A DNA stretch of 64,000 nt from Zavarzinella formosa DSM 19928 (GCF_000255705.1 NZ_JH636441.1:956378-1020377), one strand, 5' to 3'. Positions 51,901-60,874 are shown, counted from the stretch's first letter. Numbers and translations are program-made. The notes: generated by a model not told the origin, from the sequence alone.

Positions 51901-52119
51901 GTTTGCCAGAATCCGCTCAAGAGCGTTCAGCGCGAGATCGGGGTCCGGCGATTCCGGCAGATATTTGGTGAAGTACGGCAGCCATGCGGAGAAACCTGTC
52001 CCCAGATGCCCGCCGATGGCCTGAAGATTGCGGAAGCCACGGGCAAAATCCTCCAGCCCCCAAGAATCCAGCAAGGGGGTGGCCTTCGCCAAGGTGGCAG
52101 GAACGGCGGACGGCTTCAT
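48961..52119 (-). CDS. glnE: Glutamine synthetase adenylyltransferase/deadenylase
   Basis: A bifunctional regulator that adds AMP to, and removes it from, glutamine synthetase in response to PII. The ATG at 52119 overlaps the pabA stop as ATGA, giving 1052 aa; two codons further up is an alternative. Two nucleotidyltransferase-like halves are seen: the N-terminal deadenylase with FGKLGGGELNYSSDIDL near residue 225, and the C-terminal adenylylase with LGKLGGREMSYHSDLDL near 760. The GlnD-like PII-binding linker between them is extended by about 60 residues of Pro/Gly-rich sequence (EPNRGGSSLG). No glnA or PII gene is nearby. Confidence 0.93.
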   Translation of the reverse strand: MKPSAVPATLAKATPLLDSWGLEDFARGFRNLQAIGGHLGTGFSAWLPYFTKYLPESPDPDLALNALERILANKPSLEFRDRLFADDGARFGALVQLIGTSQFFGDVLALDPDFLETATAPLRGTPTLDELTETLRQSVNLAGDDNGVLRTIRRFRREQLLRIGVNDIVRDRPLEEITADLSRVADAALIVGWETALRSMCLRYGNPGRACVLAFGKLGGGELNYSSDIDLIVVYDEEGRTTGRRPVGHDEFYSRVVSELIRLLSSHTDRGQAYRVDFRLRPEGQRGALAKSLSNTLSYYDTLGRTWERQALIKVRPVAGDLSLGAEFLEAIQPFVYKRFLSFAEINEIKAMKRKIEQKARQETKGREVKIGAGGIRDIEFTIQFLQLLNGGDTPAVRKRDTLGAMQALEKAGCLTDAEYRGLDDTYRFLRKIEHRLQLLFDLQTHILPESADELRKLALRSGYQTKTTGDMPRAAEPNRGGSSLGAQKHSPLDEPSVVPTLDARDLLVDPLDQFLLDYQEKTRLNRTILNHLLHLTFADTTEDAEPESDLILDPDPDIVTVTQVLGKYGFRDVAAAWRNMMELTQEQRFLSTRRCRHFLANIAPQLLRAVGSTTDPDQALTNLEQVTASLGGKAVLWELFSFNPPSLKLYVDICDSPFLAQILINNPGMIDDLLDSLILNRPRELADLRNELTELLKGADAPDAVESILHSFQDKEILRITVRDLLRKTDVREVTAELSDVAETLFVEVARRQEVLLRERHGDAGPYVILALGKLGGREMSYHSDLDLVLVYAGEGRTAGPKSVDHYEYFTDLARRIIKTLSNLGPMGRLYAVDMRLRPTGKSGSLVVPLGEFQRYFEAKSAQIWERQSLTRSRVLHGDPAFATEMMARVRHAAVDIPWTIEVVREIRQMRDRLEHAGTPRSLRRAAGGMTDIEFLVQAMQIRHGQRLPMLCLTNTWESLACFRDHGLLTPEQHDRLVASYSFHRLAEARLRVLLNRPASEYPESAEELEKFARRMGYPAGDEPARNRFLKDLETHRRDTRLIYDCLVALD

Positions 52120-52700
52120 TGCCACGGGGCGAGATCCAGGAAGTTTTGCAGAATCTTCGGTCCCTCAACCGTGAGGAAACTCTCCGGGTGGAACTGCACT
52201 CCATGCAACGGCCAAGTCTTGTGCCGGACGCCCATGATCTCCCCCTCGGCCGTCCAGGCGCTCACCTCGAAATCCGGGTTGTGGAAGCTGTCCCGGTTGA
52301 TGACGAGGCTGTGATACCGGGTTGCGTCAAAGGGATTGCTCATCCCGGCGAACAAGCCCTTGCCGTCGTGATGGATCGGAGAGACCTTGCCGTGCATGAT
52401 CCGCCAATTGCGGATCACTTCTCCGCCGAAACTATGGCCGATGCACTGATGCCCGAGACAGACGCCAAACGTGGGTACTTTCGGGGCAAAGTGTTTCAAA
52501 ATCTCGTTGCTCAGCCCGGCTTCCTTCGGCGAACAGGGGCCGGGCGAGATGATGACATGCGTGGGGTTAATGTCGTCGAGTTGTTCCAAGGTGACTTGAT
52601 CGTTGCGAAAAACCACCATCGGCAGCCGGGCGTTCAGTTCCCCGAACCGCTGAACGAGGTTGTATGTGAACGAATCATAATTATCGATCAGCACGATCAT
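52116..52700 (-). CDS. pabA: Glutamine amidotransferase of aminodeoxychorismate/anthranilate synthase
   Basis: A 194-aa class I glutaminase. The triad Cys-His-Glu is in FGVCLGHQCIGH and VQFHPESFLT, and the N-terminus MIVLIDNYDSFTYNLVQ is diagnostic of TrpG/PabA. It supplies ammonia to chorismate for folate or tryptophan synthesis; amphibolic use by both is common. No trpE or pabB lies nearby, and the partner cannot be chosen. glnE is coupled to it by an ATGA overlap. Confidence 0.93.
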   Translation of the reverse strand: MIVLIDNYDSFTYNLVQRFGELNARLPMVVFRNDQVTLEQLDDINPTHVIISPGPCSPKEAGLSNEILKHFAPKVPTFGVCLGHQCIGHSFGGEVIRNWRIMHGKVSPIHHDGKGLFAGMSNPFDATRYHSLVINRDSFHNPDFEVSAWTAEGEIMGVRHKTWPLHGVQFHPESFLTVEGPKILQNFLDLAPWQ

Positions 52701-52757
52701 TCGTCTTCACCCGAGAACGCCCTGCGAATTCCGTCTCCTGTTCAAGTTATCCGCAAT

Positions 52758-52789
52758 CCCGGCCGTTGACCAATCAGACGGCGGCCGGG
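52758..52789. terminator. GC-rich hairpin between the pabA and DedA genes
   Basis: CCCGGCCG and CGGCCGGG flank a 16-base loop in a divergent gap; the arms resemble the terminator-like hairpin at 29910. No T-run follows; its role is unclear. Confidence 0.4.
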
Positions 52790-52873
52790 TTGTGTCTTCC
52801 ATCCGGGCGGGCATTGCCGTAACCTAGTCAGGGGTGTGCTAACCCCTGTCTCCCTCCGGCCCGGAATGTCCGC

Positions 52874-53704
52874 ATGATTTCGTGGAATGAGATTCTCCAA
52901 TATCTGAGCATTGCCGGGATGTTGATGGCCTCGGGCGTGGGCGCTCCCATCCCCGAGGAAATACCAATCGCCACCGCCGGCATCATGGTTGGCCGGGTCT
53001 GGGATAATCCCGGCGGGATGCACTGGTGGATCATGCTGCCGGTGTGCATCGTGTCCGTCGTCGCCTGCGACTCGATGCTCTACTATTTCGGCCGTCGCTG
53101 GGGAGGCTGGCTGATCCAGCGGAAATGGGTGCAGAAGCGGGTGCTGCCGCCGGATCGCCGACTGAAGATTGAAAAGAATTTTCATGATTATGGCATCGGC
53201 ATTTTGCTCATCGCCCGCCTGCTGCCCGGCATCCGCGCGCCTGTCTTCATGACGGCGGGGATGATCCGGTTGCCGTTCCGCAAGTTTTTGCTTGCGGACG
53301 GGTTGTATGCCATCCCCGGCGTGAACCTGATCTTCTGGCTGGCGTTTGTTTTTGCGGACAGTTTTATCGCGATTTTGAACAAACTCGACACCTATCGGGA
53401 ACTGGTCCTGATTGCCGTCATCTCTTATGTGGCGGGGTTTGCCACTTCGGCTGTGTTGAAGCGCCGGGGGTCGGCGGGCGATCCGAATGAAATTCCGGTG
53501 GTCGGCAAGACGGTGGTGATGGTTCATTCCCATCTGACGGGCGAACATAAGCAGCACGACGAACCAAAACCTGTCGTGGAAAAGCCCGTCGAGCCAAAGA
53601 AAGACATGGGCAAACCGGCCGAGCCGTGGGCCGATTTGGACAAGCCGACCGAACTGAAATCCGATGCCGAGAAGCATCAGGAGTTCCCGCCGATCACGCC
53701 CTGA
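52874..53704 (+). CDS. DedA family membrane protein with long charged tail
   Basis: A 276-aa protein of the DedA/VTT fold with about five hydrophobic segments. The family motif GAPIPEEIPIATAGIM is near residues 23-38, and FYFGRRWGG and RLLPGIRAPVFMTAGM follow (the E/F and R-x3-G motifs of DedA). DedA proteins are phospholipid flippase-like and needed for envelope integrity. The tail from about 205 is hydrophilic and repeats K/E/P-rich blocks (KPVEPKKDMGKPAEP). GTG and ATG alternatives are not needed; the ATG at 52874 fits. Probably monocistronic. Confidence 0.9.
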   Translation: MISWNEILQYLSIAGMLMASGVGAPIPEEIPIATAGIMVGRVWDNPGGMHWWIMLPVCIVSVVACDSMLYYFGRRWGGWLIQRKWVQKRVLPPDRRLKIEKNFHDYGIGILLIARLLPGIRAPVFMTAGMIRLPFRKFLLADGLYAIPGVNLIFWLAFVFADSFIAILNKLDTYRELVLIAVISYVAGFATSAVLKRRGSAGDPNEIPVVGKTVVMVHSHLTGEHKQHDEPKPVVEKPVEPKKDMGKPAEPWADLDKPTELKSDAEKHQEFPPITP

Positions 53705-53766
53705 GCCATTTCAACCGACATTTCATTTCCTTCCCCGGTTGGTGACAATCAACAGGGGAGGAAATC

Positions 53767-54018
53767 ATGACCAATCAAGAAGTGTCTGAACAATTGCAAA
53801 CACACGCCCGTGAATTGCGGGCGGCCCAAGGGAATCTTTACCGCATCCGAGCCTACCGCCGGGCGGCCATGGAAGTGCAACGCTTCGACAAGCCCCTCGT
53901 GGAAATCCTTGTCGAAGATCTCGCCCGCACTCCCGGCATCGGCAGGCATCTGGCCATCGTCATCTCGAATTATGCCCGCACGGGTGTCTGGCTGACATAC
54001 GAACAACTGGCGGCCTGA
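53767..54018 (+). CDS. Small helix-hairpin-helix protein (PolX N-terminal-like)
   Basis: An 83-aa protein resembling the N-terminal (8 kDa-like) domain of bacterial family X polymerases. The signs are QGNLYRIRAYRRAAMEVQRF near residue 20 and the helix-hairpin-helix LARTPGIGRHLAIVISNY near 52. No polymerase palm or PHP domain follows in any frame. It may be a free-standing DNA-end-binding module or a remnant. The ATG at 53767 has GGGGAGG 6 bases upstream, so it looks translated. Confidence 0.7.
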   Translation: MTNQEVSEQLQTHARELRAAQGNLYRIRAYRRAAMEVQRFDKPLVEILVEDLARTPGIGRHLAIVISNYARTGVWLTYEQLAA

Positions 54019-54034
54019 GCGGAAGTTCGCTGTC

Positions 54035-55768
54035 TTATTCCTTCTCAAACAACCCCTTCGGGGCCGGGAATTCGGCTTTCGCGGGCGGGGCAATGCCCAA
54101 CGCCTTGGCGAAGATCGAAGCAATTGTCTGCGGAGTCACTTCTTCCTTGCGGATGCCTGGCTTCACATTGGCCCCGAACACCAGCAACGGCACATGCGTG
54201 TCATAGGGATATGGCGAACCGTGATTTGTGCCGGTCAGCCTGTCCCCCTCAAGCCAGTATGGTTTGAGAAGAATCCCCAAGTCTCCGCTGCGGGAGGCGT
54301 AATATGATTTTTTCATCCGCTGCCCGATGCGGTCATCGGCCGGGAACGATCCTTCCAGTTCTTCGCGAGTGAATGTCCGGGCAATTCCCTCTTGCTTGGC
54401 GAGAAAGCTCGCAAGAGTTTTCGCCACGTCGGCCGTTTTCAGTCCGTTGGCGGCAAGCAATTTTTCGTTGAGATATACCCACGGAGAGGTTACGTTTTCA
54501 ATGAACCGGGTTTTCTTGTCAGAAACGGCATCCGGCATGTAAGTCAGCCGGAGATATAGTTCCGCGGCGGCCATGATTTTCTTGGACGGGAACCGTTTGG
54601 CGTCGAGGCCGTTCTTGGCGCTCAATTCCGGCAGGGGGCATACGCCGTGGTCGGCCGTGAGGCAGAGCAGGTATTTGTCCTTGCCCACCGTCTCGTCAAG
54701 GAATTTCAACAGATCGGCCATGATCTTGTCCGAACGGAGCGTGGTGTCCAGCACTTCCTGCGAATCCGGACCCCAAGAATGCCCGACGCTGTCGTTGCTC
54801 GAAAAGCTCACGCTCAGCAAATCGGGTACTTCGTGCTGGCCGAGTTTCTCGGCAACAACGGCGGTTTTCACCAATTCCAGCAACAGTTCGTTCCCATACG
54901 GGGAGTTGTAAAGAGCCTCATAATAGGCTTTGCCGATCTTCTTGCCCCCGCCGTCCGTCGGGTGGGGGAACAGCCTGCCCTGCTTGATGCCCGTGCCTTC
55001 GCCGACGCCTTCGTCCACGCCGCTGTATTTGGCGTAATCCAAATCCGGGCGATATTTTGACCAGTCCTTCCCAAACCAGCGGTCGGCGATCCGGCTTTTG
55101 TTGAACTCGGCCACCCACGGATGCACCGAGTCGCGGAAAAACGAGGAGGTGACGATCATTCCATCGGCGCTGTCAAGCCAGTAAGCCCCGTCGGCTTTGG
55201 AACCAACCGGGAGAATCGCGGAGCGGTCCTTGAACGAGAGGCCAATCACACGGGCCTTCCCGCCGGTTGCTTCCTTGATTGCGTTGCCAAAGGTCGGGGC
55301 CAGCAGGCGCTCCGGTGTGCCCATTGCCTTGACTTCTTTTTTCTCCGTTTCCTCGGTTTCCTTCTTCTCCGTGTCCTCAGGTTTAACCGGTTCGGGAACC
55401 ACTTTCGGGGCCGGGGGAACACGTTCGTATCGGCTGCTCTCGGAGCAATTCACCGTGGCGGCCGACTTCCGTTCATACCATGTGTTGCCGATGATCCCGT
55501 GCGCATCCGGGGCGCATCCGGTCAACATGGAGGAATGCCCCGCGCCGGTCACCGTGATTGCGTATGGGTAATGGCAGTTTTTATACCAAGCCCCGTCCTT
55601 CTCCATCCGGACGAATCCATCTTGGCCGAAGAGCGGCTGCCACTTGTCAATGTAATCCCCTCGCATTTGATCGAACACGACAAGGACGACGAGTTTCGGC
55701 TTCTCCGGCTCGACGGCAAACAACGGAGCGGCCGTCAGCAATCCGATCAGGGCCAGCAGACGGAACAT
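54035..55768 (-). CDS. Alkaline phosphatase family protein (PafA-like)
   Basis: A 577-aa exported metallophosphatase. The ATG at 55768 gives the signal peptide MFRLLALIGLLTAAPLFA; an upstream start would put it inside. The zinc-site Asp is in VVLVVFDQMRGD near residue 32, and the Thr nucleophile lies in ITVTGAGHSSMLTG near 74. C-terminal zinc ligands follow in SNDSVGHSWGPDS and TADHGVCPLP, and later in NHGSPYPYDTHVPLL. This fits the type I phosphodiesterase / PafA group rather than E. coli PhoA. Residues 130-155 contain a Glu/Lys-rich loop (DTEKKETEETEKKE). Confidence 0.9.
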   Translation of the reverse strand: MFRLLALIGLLTAAPLFAVEPEKPKLVVLVVFDQMRGDYIDKWQPLFGQDGFVRMEKDGAWYKNCHYPYAITVTGAGHSSMLTGCAPDAHGIIGNTWYERKSAATVNCSESSRYERVPPAPKVVPEPVKPEDTEKKETEETEKKEVKAMGTPERLLAPTFGNAIKEATGGKARVIGLSFKDRSAILPVGSKADGAYWLDSADGMIVTSSFFRDSVHPWVAEFNKSRIADRWFGKDWSKYRPDLDYAKYSGVDEGVGEGTGIKQGRLFPHPTDGGGKKIGKAYYEALYNSPYGNELLLELVKTAVVAEKLGQHEVPDLLSVSFSSNDSVGHSWGPDSQEVLDTTLRSDKIMADLLKFLDETVGKDKYLLCLTADHGVCPLPELSAKNGLDAKRFPSKKIMAAAELYLRLTYMPDAVSDKKTRFIENVTSPWVYLNEKLLAANGLKTADVAKTLASFLAKQEGIARTFTREELEGSFPADDRIGQRMKKSYYASRSGDLGILLKPYWLEGDRLTGTNHGSPYPYDTHVPLLVFGANVKPGIRKEEVTPQTIASIFAKALGIAPPAKAEFPAPKGLFEKE

Positions 55769-55969
55769 AAGGTTGGTCACAACAAATTGGGTGGAAAGAA
55801 TACTGTTGAAGATATTTGTTTTTACGAAGGATCGCGTGGAAAAAACACAGGCCACGCCCGCTCTTCATCAAACGCACACTATCCCCACATGTTTTGACGG
55901 CCTCGCTTGCCTCGTTGTTCAACCGGCTTCTCCGTAAACCAATTCCGGAACTTTCAACCGGGGTGTCAG

Positions 55970-57133
55970 ATGCACGTGTTCATGAGCGCGGGGGAGCCAA
56001 GCGGGGACCTGCACGGGGCCAATCTGATCCGGGCCATCCTTGCCGCCGACCCGACCGCGAAGATCGTCGGTTTCGGCGGGGAGAAGATGCGGGCCGCCGG
56101 GCAGGATGTGCATTATCCTCTCGCCCAGCATTCCGTGATGTGGGTGTTCGATGTTCTCAAGCAGATTCGCTTCTTCCGGGAATTGCTCGACAAAGCCCAT
56201 GAGTATCTGAAGACCCACCGCCCGGATGTCGTGGTGATGATCGATTATCCCGGCTTCCACTGGAAACTGGCCGAGCAGGCAAAAGAGGAGGGGATTCCGG
56301 TCGTCTACTTCGTCCCGCCGCAAATCTGGGCGTGGCGGCAGGGCCGGGTCAAGAAGATGAAGAAGTTGTTGACCCATGTTCTCTCGGCGTTGCCGTTTGA
56401 ACATGATTGGTTCACTCGGCGGGGTGTGCCGTCCACGTACATCGGCCATCCTTACTTCGACGAACTGGCCTCCCAAAAACTCGACGATGCGTTCATGGCC
56501 GTCGAACGAGCGAAGCCGGGCCGGGTGGTGGGCATCCTGCCGGGATCGCGCAACAGCGAAATTCGCAAGAACGCCCCGGAGATGCTGCGGGCGGCCCGGA
56601 AGATCCACGCGGCCAACCCGAACACCCGGTTCATGGTGGCGGCGTTCAACGATCAACAGGCCGAGGCCGTGCGGGAACTCATCGCCCCTTGGAAGATGCC
56701 GGCCGAGGTGTTTGTGGGTCGGACGCCGGAAATCATCGAGCTTTCCGAATGTTGCATCTCGGTGTCCGGTTCGGTGAGTCTGGAGATGATGTGGCGCCGC
56801 AAACCCGCTGTCGTGATTTACCGGCTCAAACGATACGAGTGGCGCATCGGCCGGCATTTCAAAATCGTGCCGTTCATCAGCCTCGTCAACCTGCTGGCCA
56901 GCGAAGAACTCTACCCGGAATTTCTGGTCGCCAGCGACCCGTCAAAGAAAGTGGCCGCCCGCATTACCGAATGGCTAAGCAACCCGGAACAAATCGCTGC
57001 CATCAAGAGCCGACTGACGCAATTGTGCAACGAGGTCGCCAAACCGGGAGCCTGCGAACTGGCCGCAAAGTTTTTGATTGAGCGGTATCAGGTCGCCAAA
57101 CAACCTGGCCCGACGTTTGACCGCCGACTATGA
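55970..57133 (+). CDS. lpxB: Lipid-A-disaccharide synthase
   Basis: LpxB condenses UDP-diacylglucosamine with lipid X to form the lipid A disaccharide on the inner membrane surface. The 387-aa protein (start MHVFMSAGEPSGDLHGANL; GGGTG before the ATG) has FVPPQIWAWRQGRVKKMKK near 125, LPFEHDWFTRRGV and LPGSRNSEIRKNAPEML near 200, and the CISVSGSVSLEMMWRRKP signature near 262. It implies an outer membrane with lipid A in this organism. A start 21 codons upstream is in frame but unsupported. No other lpx gene is near. Confidence 0.95.
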   Translation: MHVFMSAGEPSGDLHGANLIRAILAADPTAKIVGFGGEKMRAAGQDVHYPLAQHSVMWVFDVLKQIRFFRELLDKAHEYLKTHRPDVVVMIDYPGFHWKLAEQAKEEGIPVVYFVPPQIWAWRQGRVKKMKKLLTHVLSALPFEHDWFTRRGVPSTYIGHPYFDELASQKLDDAFMAVERAKPGRVVGILPGSRNSEIRKNAPEMLRAARKIHAANPNTRFMVAAFNDQQAEAVRELIAPWKMPAEVFVGRTPEIIELSECCISVSGSVSLEMMWRRKPAVVIYRLKRYEWRIGRHFKIVPFISLVNLLASEELYPEFLVASDPSKKVAARITEWLSNPEQIAAIKSRLTQLCNEVAKPGACELAAKFLIERYQVAKQPGPTFDRRL

Positions 57134-57184
57134 TGATCGATTTTTAACATTGACTCGCAAAATCAATTCCTAAAAAGTAAAATC

Positions 57185-57703
57185 ATGAAGTATTTAGTGA
57201 AATGTGAATGCGGCCATTCCGTGGAAGTGTCGGCAGGCGACGCCGGCACAAAAGTTAGTTGTCACTGCCAGCGACTGGTGGATGTTCCATCACTCCACCG
57301 GCTTCGACAGTCAGCGGGAGTTTCGAGCATATCGGCTGACTTGATGATCGAAACCATGCTGCAACAAGGCCGGCTTCCCGAGGAGAACGAGTGCGTCGGA
57401 TGCGAAAAACCGACAACGGGGATTGTTTATGTCAATATTCAGTGCGAACGCGCGGAAGTTCGCAAGCCCGGCTATGGTTTGGAACTATGGGGGTTGCTGC
57501 TTGGCTGGATTGTGTTAAAGCGCAAGGGAGAGGCAAGGATCATTGGGCGCGATTTATCCTATCGCCTGCCCATGCGTATTTGCGAGAATTGTCGTCGCGG
57601 CTTGAATGACCGTGAAGCCGAAAAACTCGTGCGACGAATTCCTCTTTACAACGAACTGTTGGGGAAGTTTCCCAAGGCCAAGGTATCGCTGGCGATGATG
57701 TAG
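57185..57703 (+). CDS. Unrecognised zinc-ribbon-like protein
   Basis: A 172-aa protein with three Cys pairs: CECGHSVEV and SCHCQRLV at the N-terminus (residues 8-30), ECVGCEKPTTG near 71 and RICENCRRGLN near 133, suggesting two zinc ribbons. The middle segment LELWGLLLGWIVLK is mildly hydrophobic. No catalytic motif. It is AT-richer than its neighbours. A hairpin separates it from the convergent DUF1553 gene. No confident family assignment. Confidence 0.6.
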   Translation: MKYLVKCECGHSVEVSAGDAGTKVSCHCQRLVDVPSLHRLRQSAGVSSISADLMIETMLQQGRLPEENECVGCEKPTTGIVYVNIQCERAEVRKPGYGLELWGLLLGWIVLKRKGEARIIGRDLSYRLPMRICENCRRGLNDREAEKLVRRIPLYNELLGKFPKAKVSLAMM

Positions 57704-57715
57704 GCTCCCGATAAG

Positions 57716-57749
57716 AAAGCCAAACCAATAACCAACGACGCTTGGCTTT
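57716..57749. terminator. Probable bidirectional terminator between convergent genes
   Basis: AAAGCCAA and TTGGCTTT flank an 18-base loop exactly between the convergent stops at 57703 and 57766. The A/T-rich ends suit both directions. Confidence 0.5.
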
Positions 57750-57765
57750 GGCGAACCCTCGTCCG

Positions 57766-60700
57766 TCAATTCCGTGTCAACGCTTCATCCAGATTCAACA
57801 AAGAATTGGCCAGGATTGTCCACGCCGCCAATTCGCCGACGGGCAACTTGGCGTCTCGCGGCGATTCACCCACGGAGAGCAGTTTGATGGCGGCCTTCTC
57901 GTCGTTTTGGAACCGTGCCCGCTGGCGGTCAAGAACTTTCGTCAACACAACGGACTCGCGTTCTTGCATCGGTCGGCCGGTGACCATGCGAAAGCCGATG
58001 TTCAGACGTTCTTCGGTCGTTTTGCCTTCGGCAATCATTCGCTCGGCGAACTTGCGGGCGGCTTCCACGTAAGTCGGATCGTTCATTAACACCAAGGCTT
58101 GCAACGGCGTGTTGGTTCGGGAACGACGGACGACGCACGTTTCCCGGTCGGGGGCGTCCAGCGTCGCCAGCGACGGCGGCGGGCAGGTCCGCTTCCAAAA
58201 GGTATACATGGTCCGCCGATATAGGTCTTTGCCGGTGCTTTGCGTGTAGGTTTGGGCGGTCCAATTAGCACCGTCCGCGCGGGACATCAGTTCTTCCCAC
58301 AGTCCGGCCGGTTGATACGGCGAAACGCTCTTGCCGCCGATTTCGCCGTTCATCAACCCGCTGACGGCCAAGGCTTGATCGCGGATGAACTCGGCCTGCA
58401 ACCGGAAGCGGGGGCCACGGGCCAACAACCTGTTTTCCGGGTCTTTGGCGACCAGTTCTTTCGACACGGCCGATGATTGCCGATAGGTCGCAGACATCAC
58501 AATCAGTTTCACCAGTTGTCGAAGGTTCCAGCCCGATTCGCGGAATTCAACCGCCAGCCAGTCAAGCAATTCCGGGTGCGAGGGGTAATCTCCTTGCGTG
58601 CCGAAGTCCTCGGCCGTCTTCACCAACCCGGTGCCAAAGAAGAGCTGCCAGTAACGGTTCACCGTCACGCGCGCCATCAACGGGTTTTCCGGCGAGACAA
58701 GCCATTTGGCCAAAGCCAGCCGGTTGGCCGGGGCATCCTTCGGCAGCGGCGGCAGGACAGCCGGAGTGCCGGGCGTGACCTTTTCCCCCTTCTTGTCGTA
58801 CTCGCCGCGAGTCAGCACGAACGTGTCGCGAGGCTTGGGCATTTCCTCCATCACCATTGCGGTCGTCGTGCTTCCTTCTTCGGTGGCAATCGACTTTCGC
58901 AATTCCGCAATCTTGTCGTTGATGGCTCGCAGCGCCGGGGAAACTTGTGTCTTGTAATAAGTGGCCAACTCTTGTTGTTGGGCCGGAGTGCGTTTGGCCG
59001 AATCGGCTTTCAGAATCGCATCAATGTTGGCCGGGATCGGATTCCCTTCATGCGGGGTGGCCGAATCGGTGGCCAGTAACCGAAACCGTGAAAACTGATG
59101 GTTTCCGAATGTCGAGTTGAATTGCAATTGAACCGTGACTTCCTTTCCGGCGGCCACGGGTTCGGCCAACTCGAAAATCGCATGGTGCGGCTTGCCCGTC
59201 TGCGGGTGAATCGCCCAGCCTTTGCCGTTCGGTTGAAGGAGGTTCTTTACATCAAAATTTCCGTCTACTTGGCTGTAGTCGGCCGAGGCCGAACGGAGTT
59301 TCAATGCGGTTGATCCTTTGCCCTCGCCAAGATTGACTTTGAAGCCAGTCATCACGAAGTTGCCGTTGGACGACCGGCCCGGCCCATTGCCGCTTTGCTT
59401 GTCGTCCGGAAGTACTTCCAACCGCAAGGCCGTAAGATTGGGCACGTCTGGTTTGAAGGTCATCGTGTAAACCTCTTGGGCCGGGTTCGGCCCGGCGGCA
59501 ACGGTGATGCCGTCCGTGGTGGTGAACGTCGTCCCGTTTTTGCTCTTGAGTTTGTCAAGAACCAACTGCTTCCAAGTGGTCTTGGCCGCGTCGGGAGATT
59601 TTTCCCAAGCGGCCTGGGCGGCGACCACCTCCGGGTTCGGCTGGGCCAATTTCGCCTCCAAATCGGCGATTTCTTTCTTCCATGCGGCAATCTTGGCTTC
59701 TTGGGTCTTTGAGGGGACCTTAATCATGGGCACGGAATTACCCCGGCCGCCATCAAGGCCGTTTTCCGGCACGCTGTTGAAGTAGGCGTAAAGCTGGTAA
59801 TACTCCTTCTGCGTTAGCGGGTCGTACTTGTGGTCGTGGCACTGGCAGCAGGCATAGGTGAGGCCCATCCACACGGTGGAGGTGGTGTTCACCCGGTCCA
59901 CAATGTAGGCGGTACGATATTCCTCCGGGATGGCCCCGCCTTCAAAGTTGGTCATGTGGTTGCGGTTAAAACCGCTGGCGATCTTTTGCTCAAGCGTGGC
60001 CTTCGGCAGCAAATCACCGGCGAGTTGCTCGATGGTGAACTGGCCGTAAGGCTTGTTTTGATGAAACGCCTCGATCACCCATTCCCGCCATCGGGTCATG
60101 TCGCGGCCGTTGTCGATGTGGTAGCCGTTGGTGTCCGCATAACGGGCGGCGTCGAGCCAGTCGAGCGCCATGCGCTCGCCGTAACGGACGCTTCCGAGAA
60201 GCCGGTCAACGACTTTCTCGTAGGCGTTCGGCGAATTGTCCGCGAGATAGTCGTCGATTTCTTTTAGCGTTGGCGGCAACCCTGTCAGATCAAGGGTGAC
60301 TCGGCGAATCAGGATGGTCTTCTCGGCTTCCGAAGCTGGCTTCAAGTTTTCGGTTTGCAGTTTCGCCATCGTGAAGCGGTCAATCGGGCTGGCGGCCCAG
60401 CCATCCCCGGTCTTCGGCACATCGGGGCGTTTCGGGGCGATGAATGCCCAGTGGCCCCGATACTCGGCTCCCTCGGCGATCCATTGCCGCAAAGTTTCAA
60501 CTTGGGCCGGGCTGACCGTCTTCCCCGTGGTGGCCGGGGGCATGTGTTCCATCTTGTCCGTAGTCGTCAGCCGCTTGATGAGTTCGCTTTCGCCCGGCTT
60601 CTTCAGATCCAAAGAGGCCAACGCTCCCTCGCGGGTGTCGAGTCGCAGTTTTGCCTTGCGTTGCTTTTCATCCGGCCCATGACAGGCGAAACATTTGTCC

Positions 60701-60798
60701 GCCAAGATTGGCCGAACATCCCGGTCAAACTCAATTTTCGGGGCGGCAACCATCATACTCGGGAGGGCCAGCAACGTGAACAGCGAACGCAGAACCAT
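57766..60798 (-). CDS. Planctomycete PSCyt1-DUF1549-DUF1553 protein
   Basis: A 1010-aa exported protein (start MVLRSLFTLLALPSMM at 60798). Near residue 37 lies a haem-type motif in LADKCFACHGPDE (CxxCH), the planctomycete cytochrome c-like domain (PSCyt1). DUF1549 (PSCyt2) covers about 125-330, with a second CxxCH-type motif (CCQCHDHKYDPL). A middle concanavalin-like region spans about 400-560. DUF1553 (PSD1) is near 690-960 (GTQGDYPSHPELLDWLA, RRSRTNTPLQALVLMNDP). Such proteins usually pair with DUF1501 genes on one strand; here the DUF1501 gene is 1.5 kb away and divergent. They are suspected of polysaccharide degradation or handling, not proven. Confidence 0.92.
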   Translation of the reverse strand: MVLRSLFTLLALPSMMVAAPKIEFDRDVRPILADKCFACHGPDEKQRKAKLRLDTREGALASLDLKKPGESELIKRLTTTDKMEHMPPATTGKTVSPAQVETLRQWIAEGAEYRGHWAFIAPKRPDVPKTGDGWAASPIDRFTMAKLQTENLKPASEAEKTILIRRVTLDLTGLPPTLKEIDDYLADNSPNAYEKVVDRLLGSVRYGERMALDWLDAARYADTNGYHIDNGRDMTRWREWVIEAFHQNKPYGQFTIEQLAGDLLPKATLEQKIASGFNRNHMTNFEGGAIPEEYRTAYIVDRVNTTSTVWMGLTYACCQCHDHKYDPLTQKEYYQLYAYFNSVPENGLDGGRGNSVPMIKVPSKTQEAKIAAWKKEIADLEAKLAQPNPEVVAAQAAWEKSPDAAKTTWKQLVLDKLKSKNGTTFTTTDGITVAAGPNPAQEVYTMTFKPDVPNLTALRLEVLPDDKQSGNGPGRSSNGNFVMTGFKVNLGEGKGSTALKLRSASADYSQVDGNFDVKNLLQPNGKGWAIHPQTGKPHHAIFELAEPVAAGKEVTVQLQFNSTFGNHQFSRFRLLATDSATPHEGNPIPANIDAILKADSAKRTPAQQQELATYYKTQVSPALRAINDKIAELRKSIATEEGSTTTAMVMEEMPKPRDTFVLTRGEYDKKGEKVTPGTPAVLPPLPKDAPANRLALAKWLVSPENPLMARVTVNRYWQLFFGTGLVKTAEDFGTQGDYPSHPELLDWLAVEFRESGWNLRQLVKLIVMSATYRQSSAVSKELVAKDPENRLLARGPRFRLQAEFIRDQALAVSGLMNGEIGGKSVSPYQPAGLWEELMSRADGANWTAQTYTQSTGKDLYRRTMYTFWKRTCPPPSLATLDAPDRETCVVRRSRTNTPLQALVLMNDPTYVEAARKFAERMIAEGKTTEERLNIGFRMVTGRPMQERESVVLTKVLDRQRARFQNDEKAAIKLLSVGESPRDAKLPVGELAAWTILANSLLNLDEALTRN

Positions 60799-60874
60799 CG
60801 GGTGTGTCCCCAATGAACGAAGAGGTAGGTCGGTCTGATTAGATTACACTCTCGGCGGCCGGAAATGAACCGGA

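Noticed and set aside
52742-53677. 311-codon minus-strand frame opposite the DedA gene
   Set aside because: His/Asp/Arg-rich with no hydrophobic segments, antisense to a clear DedA membrane protein.
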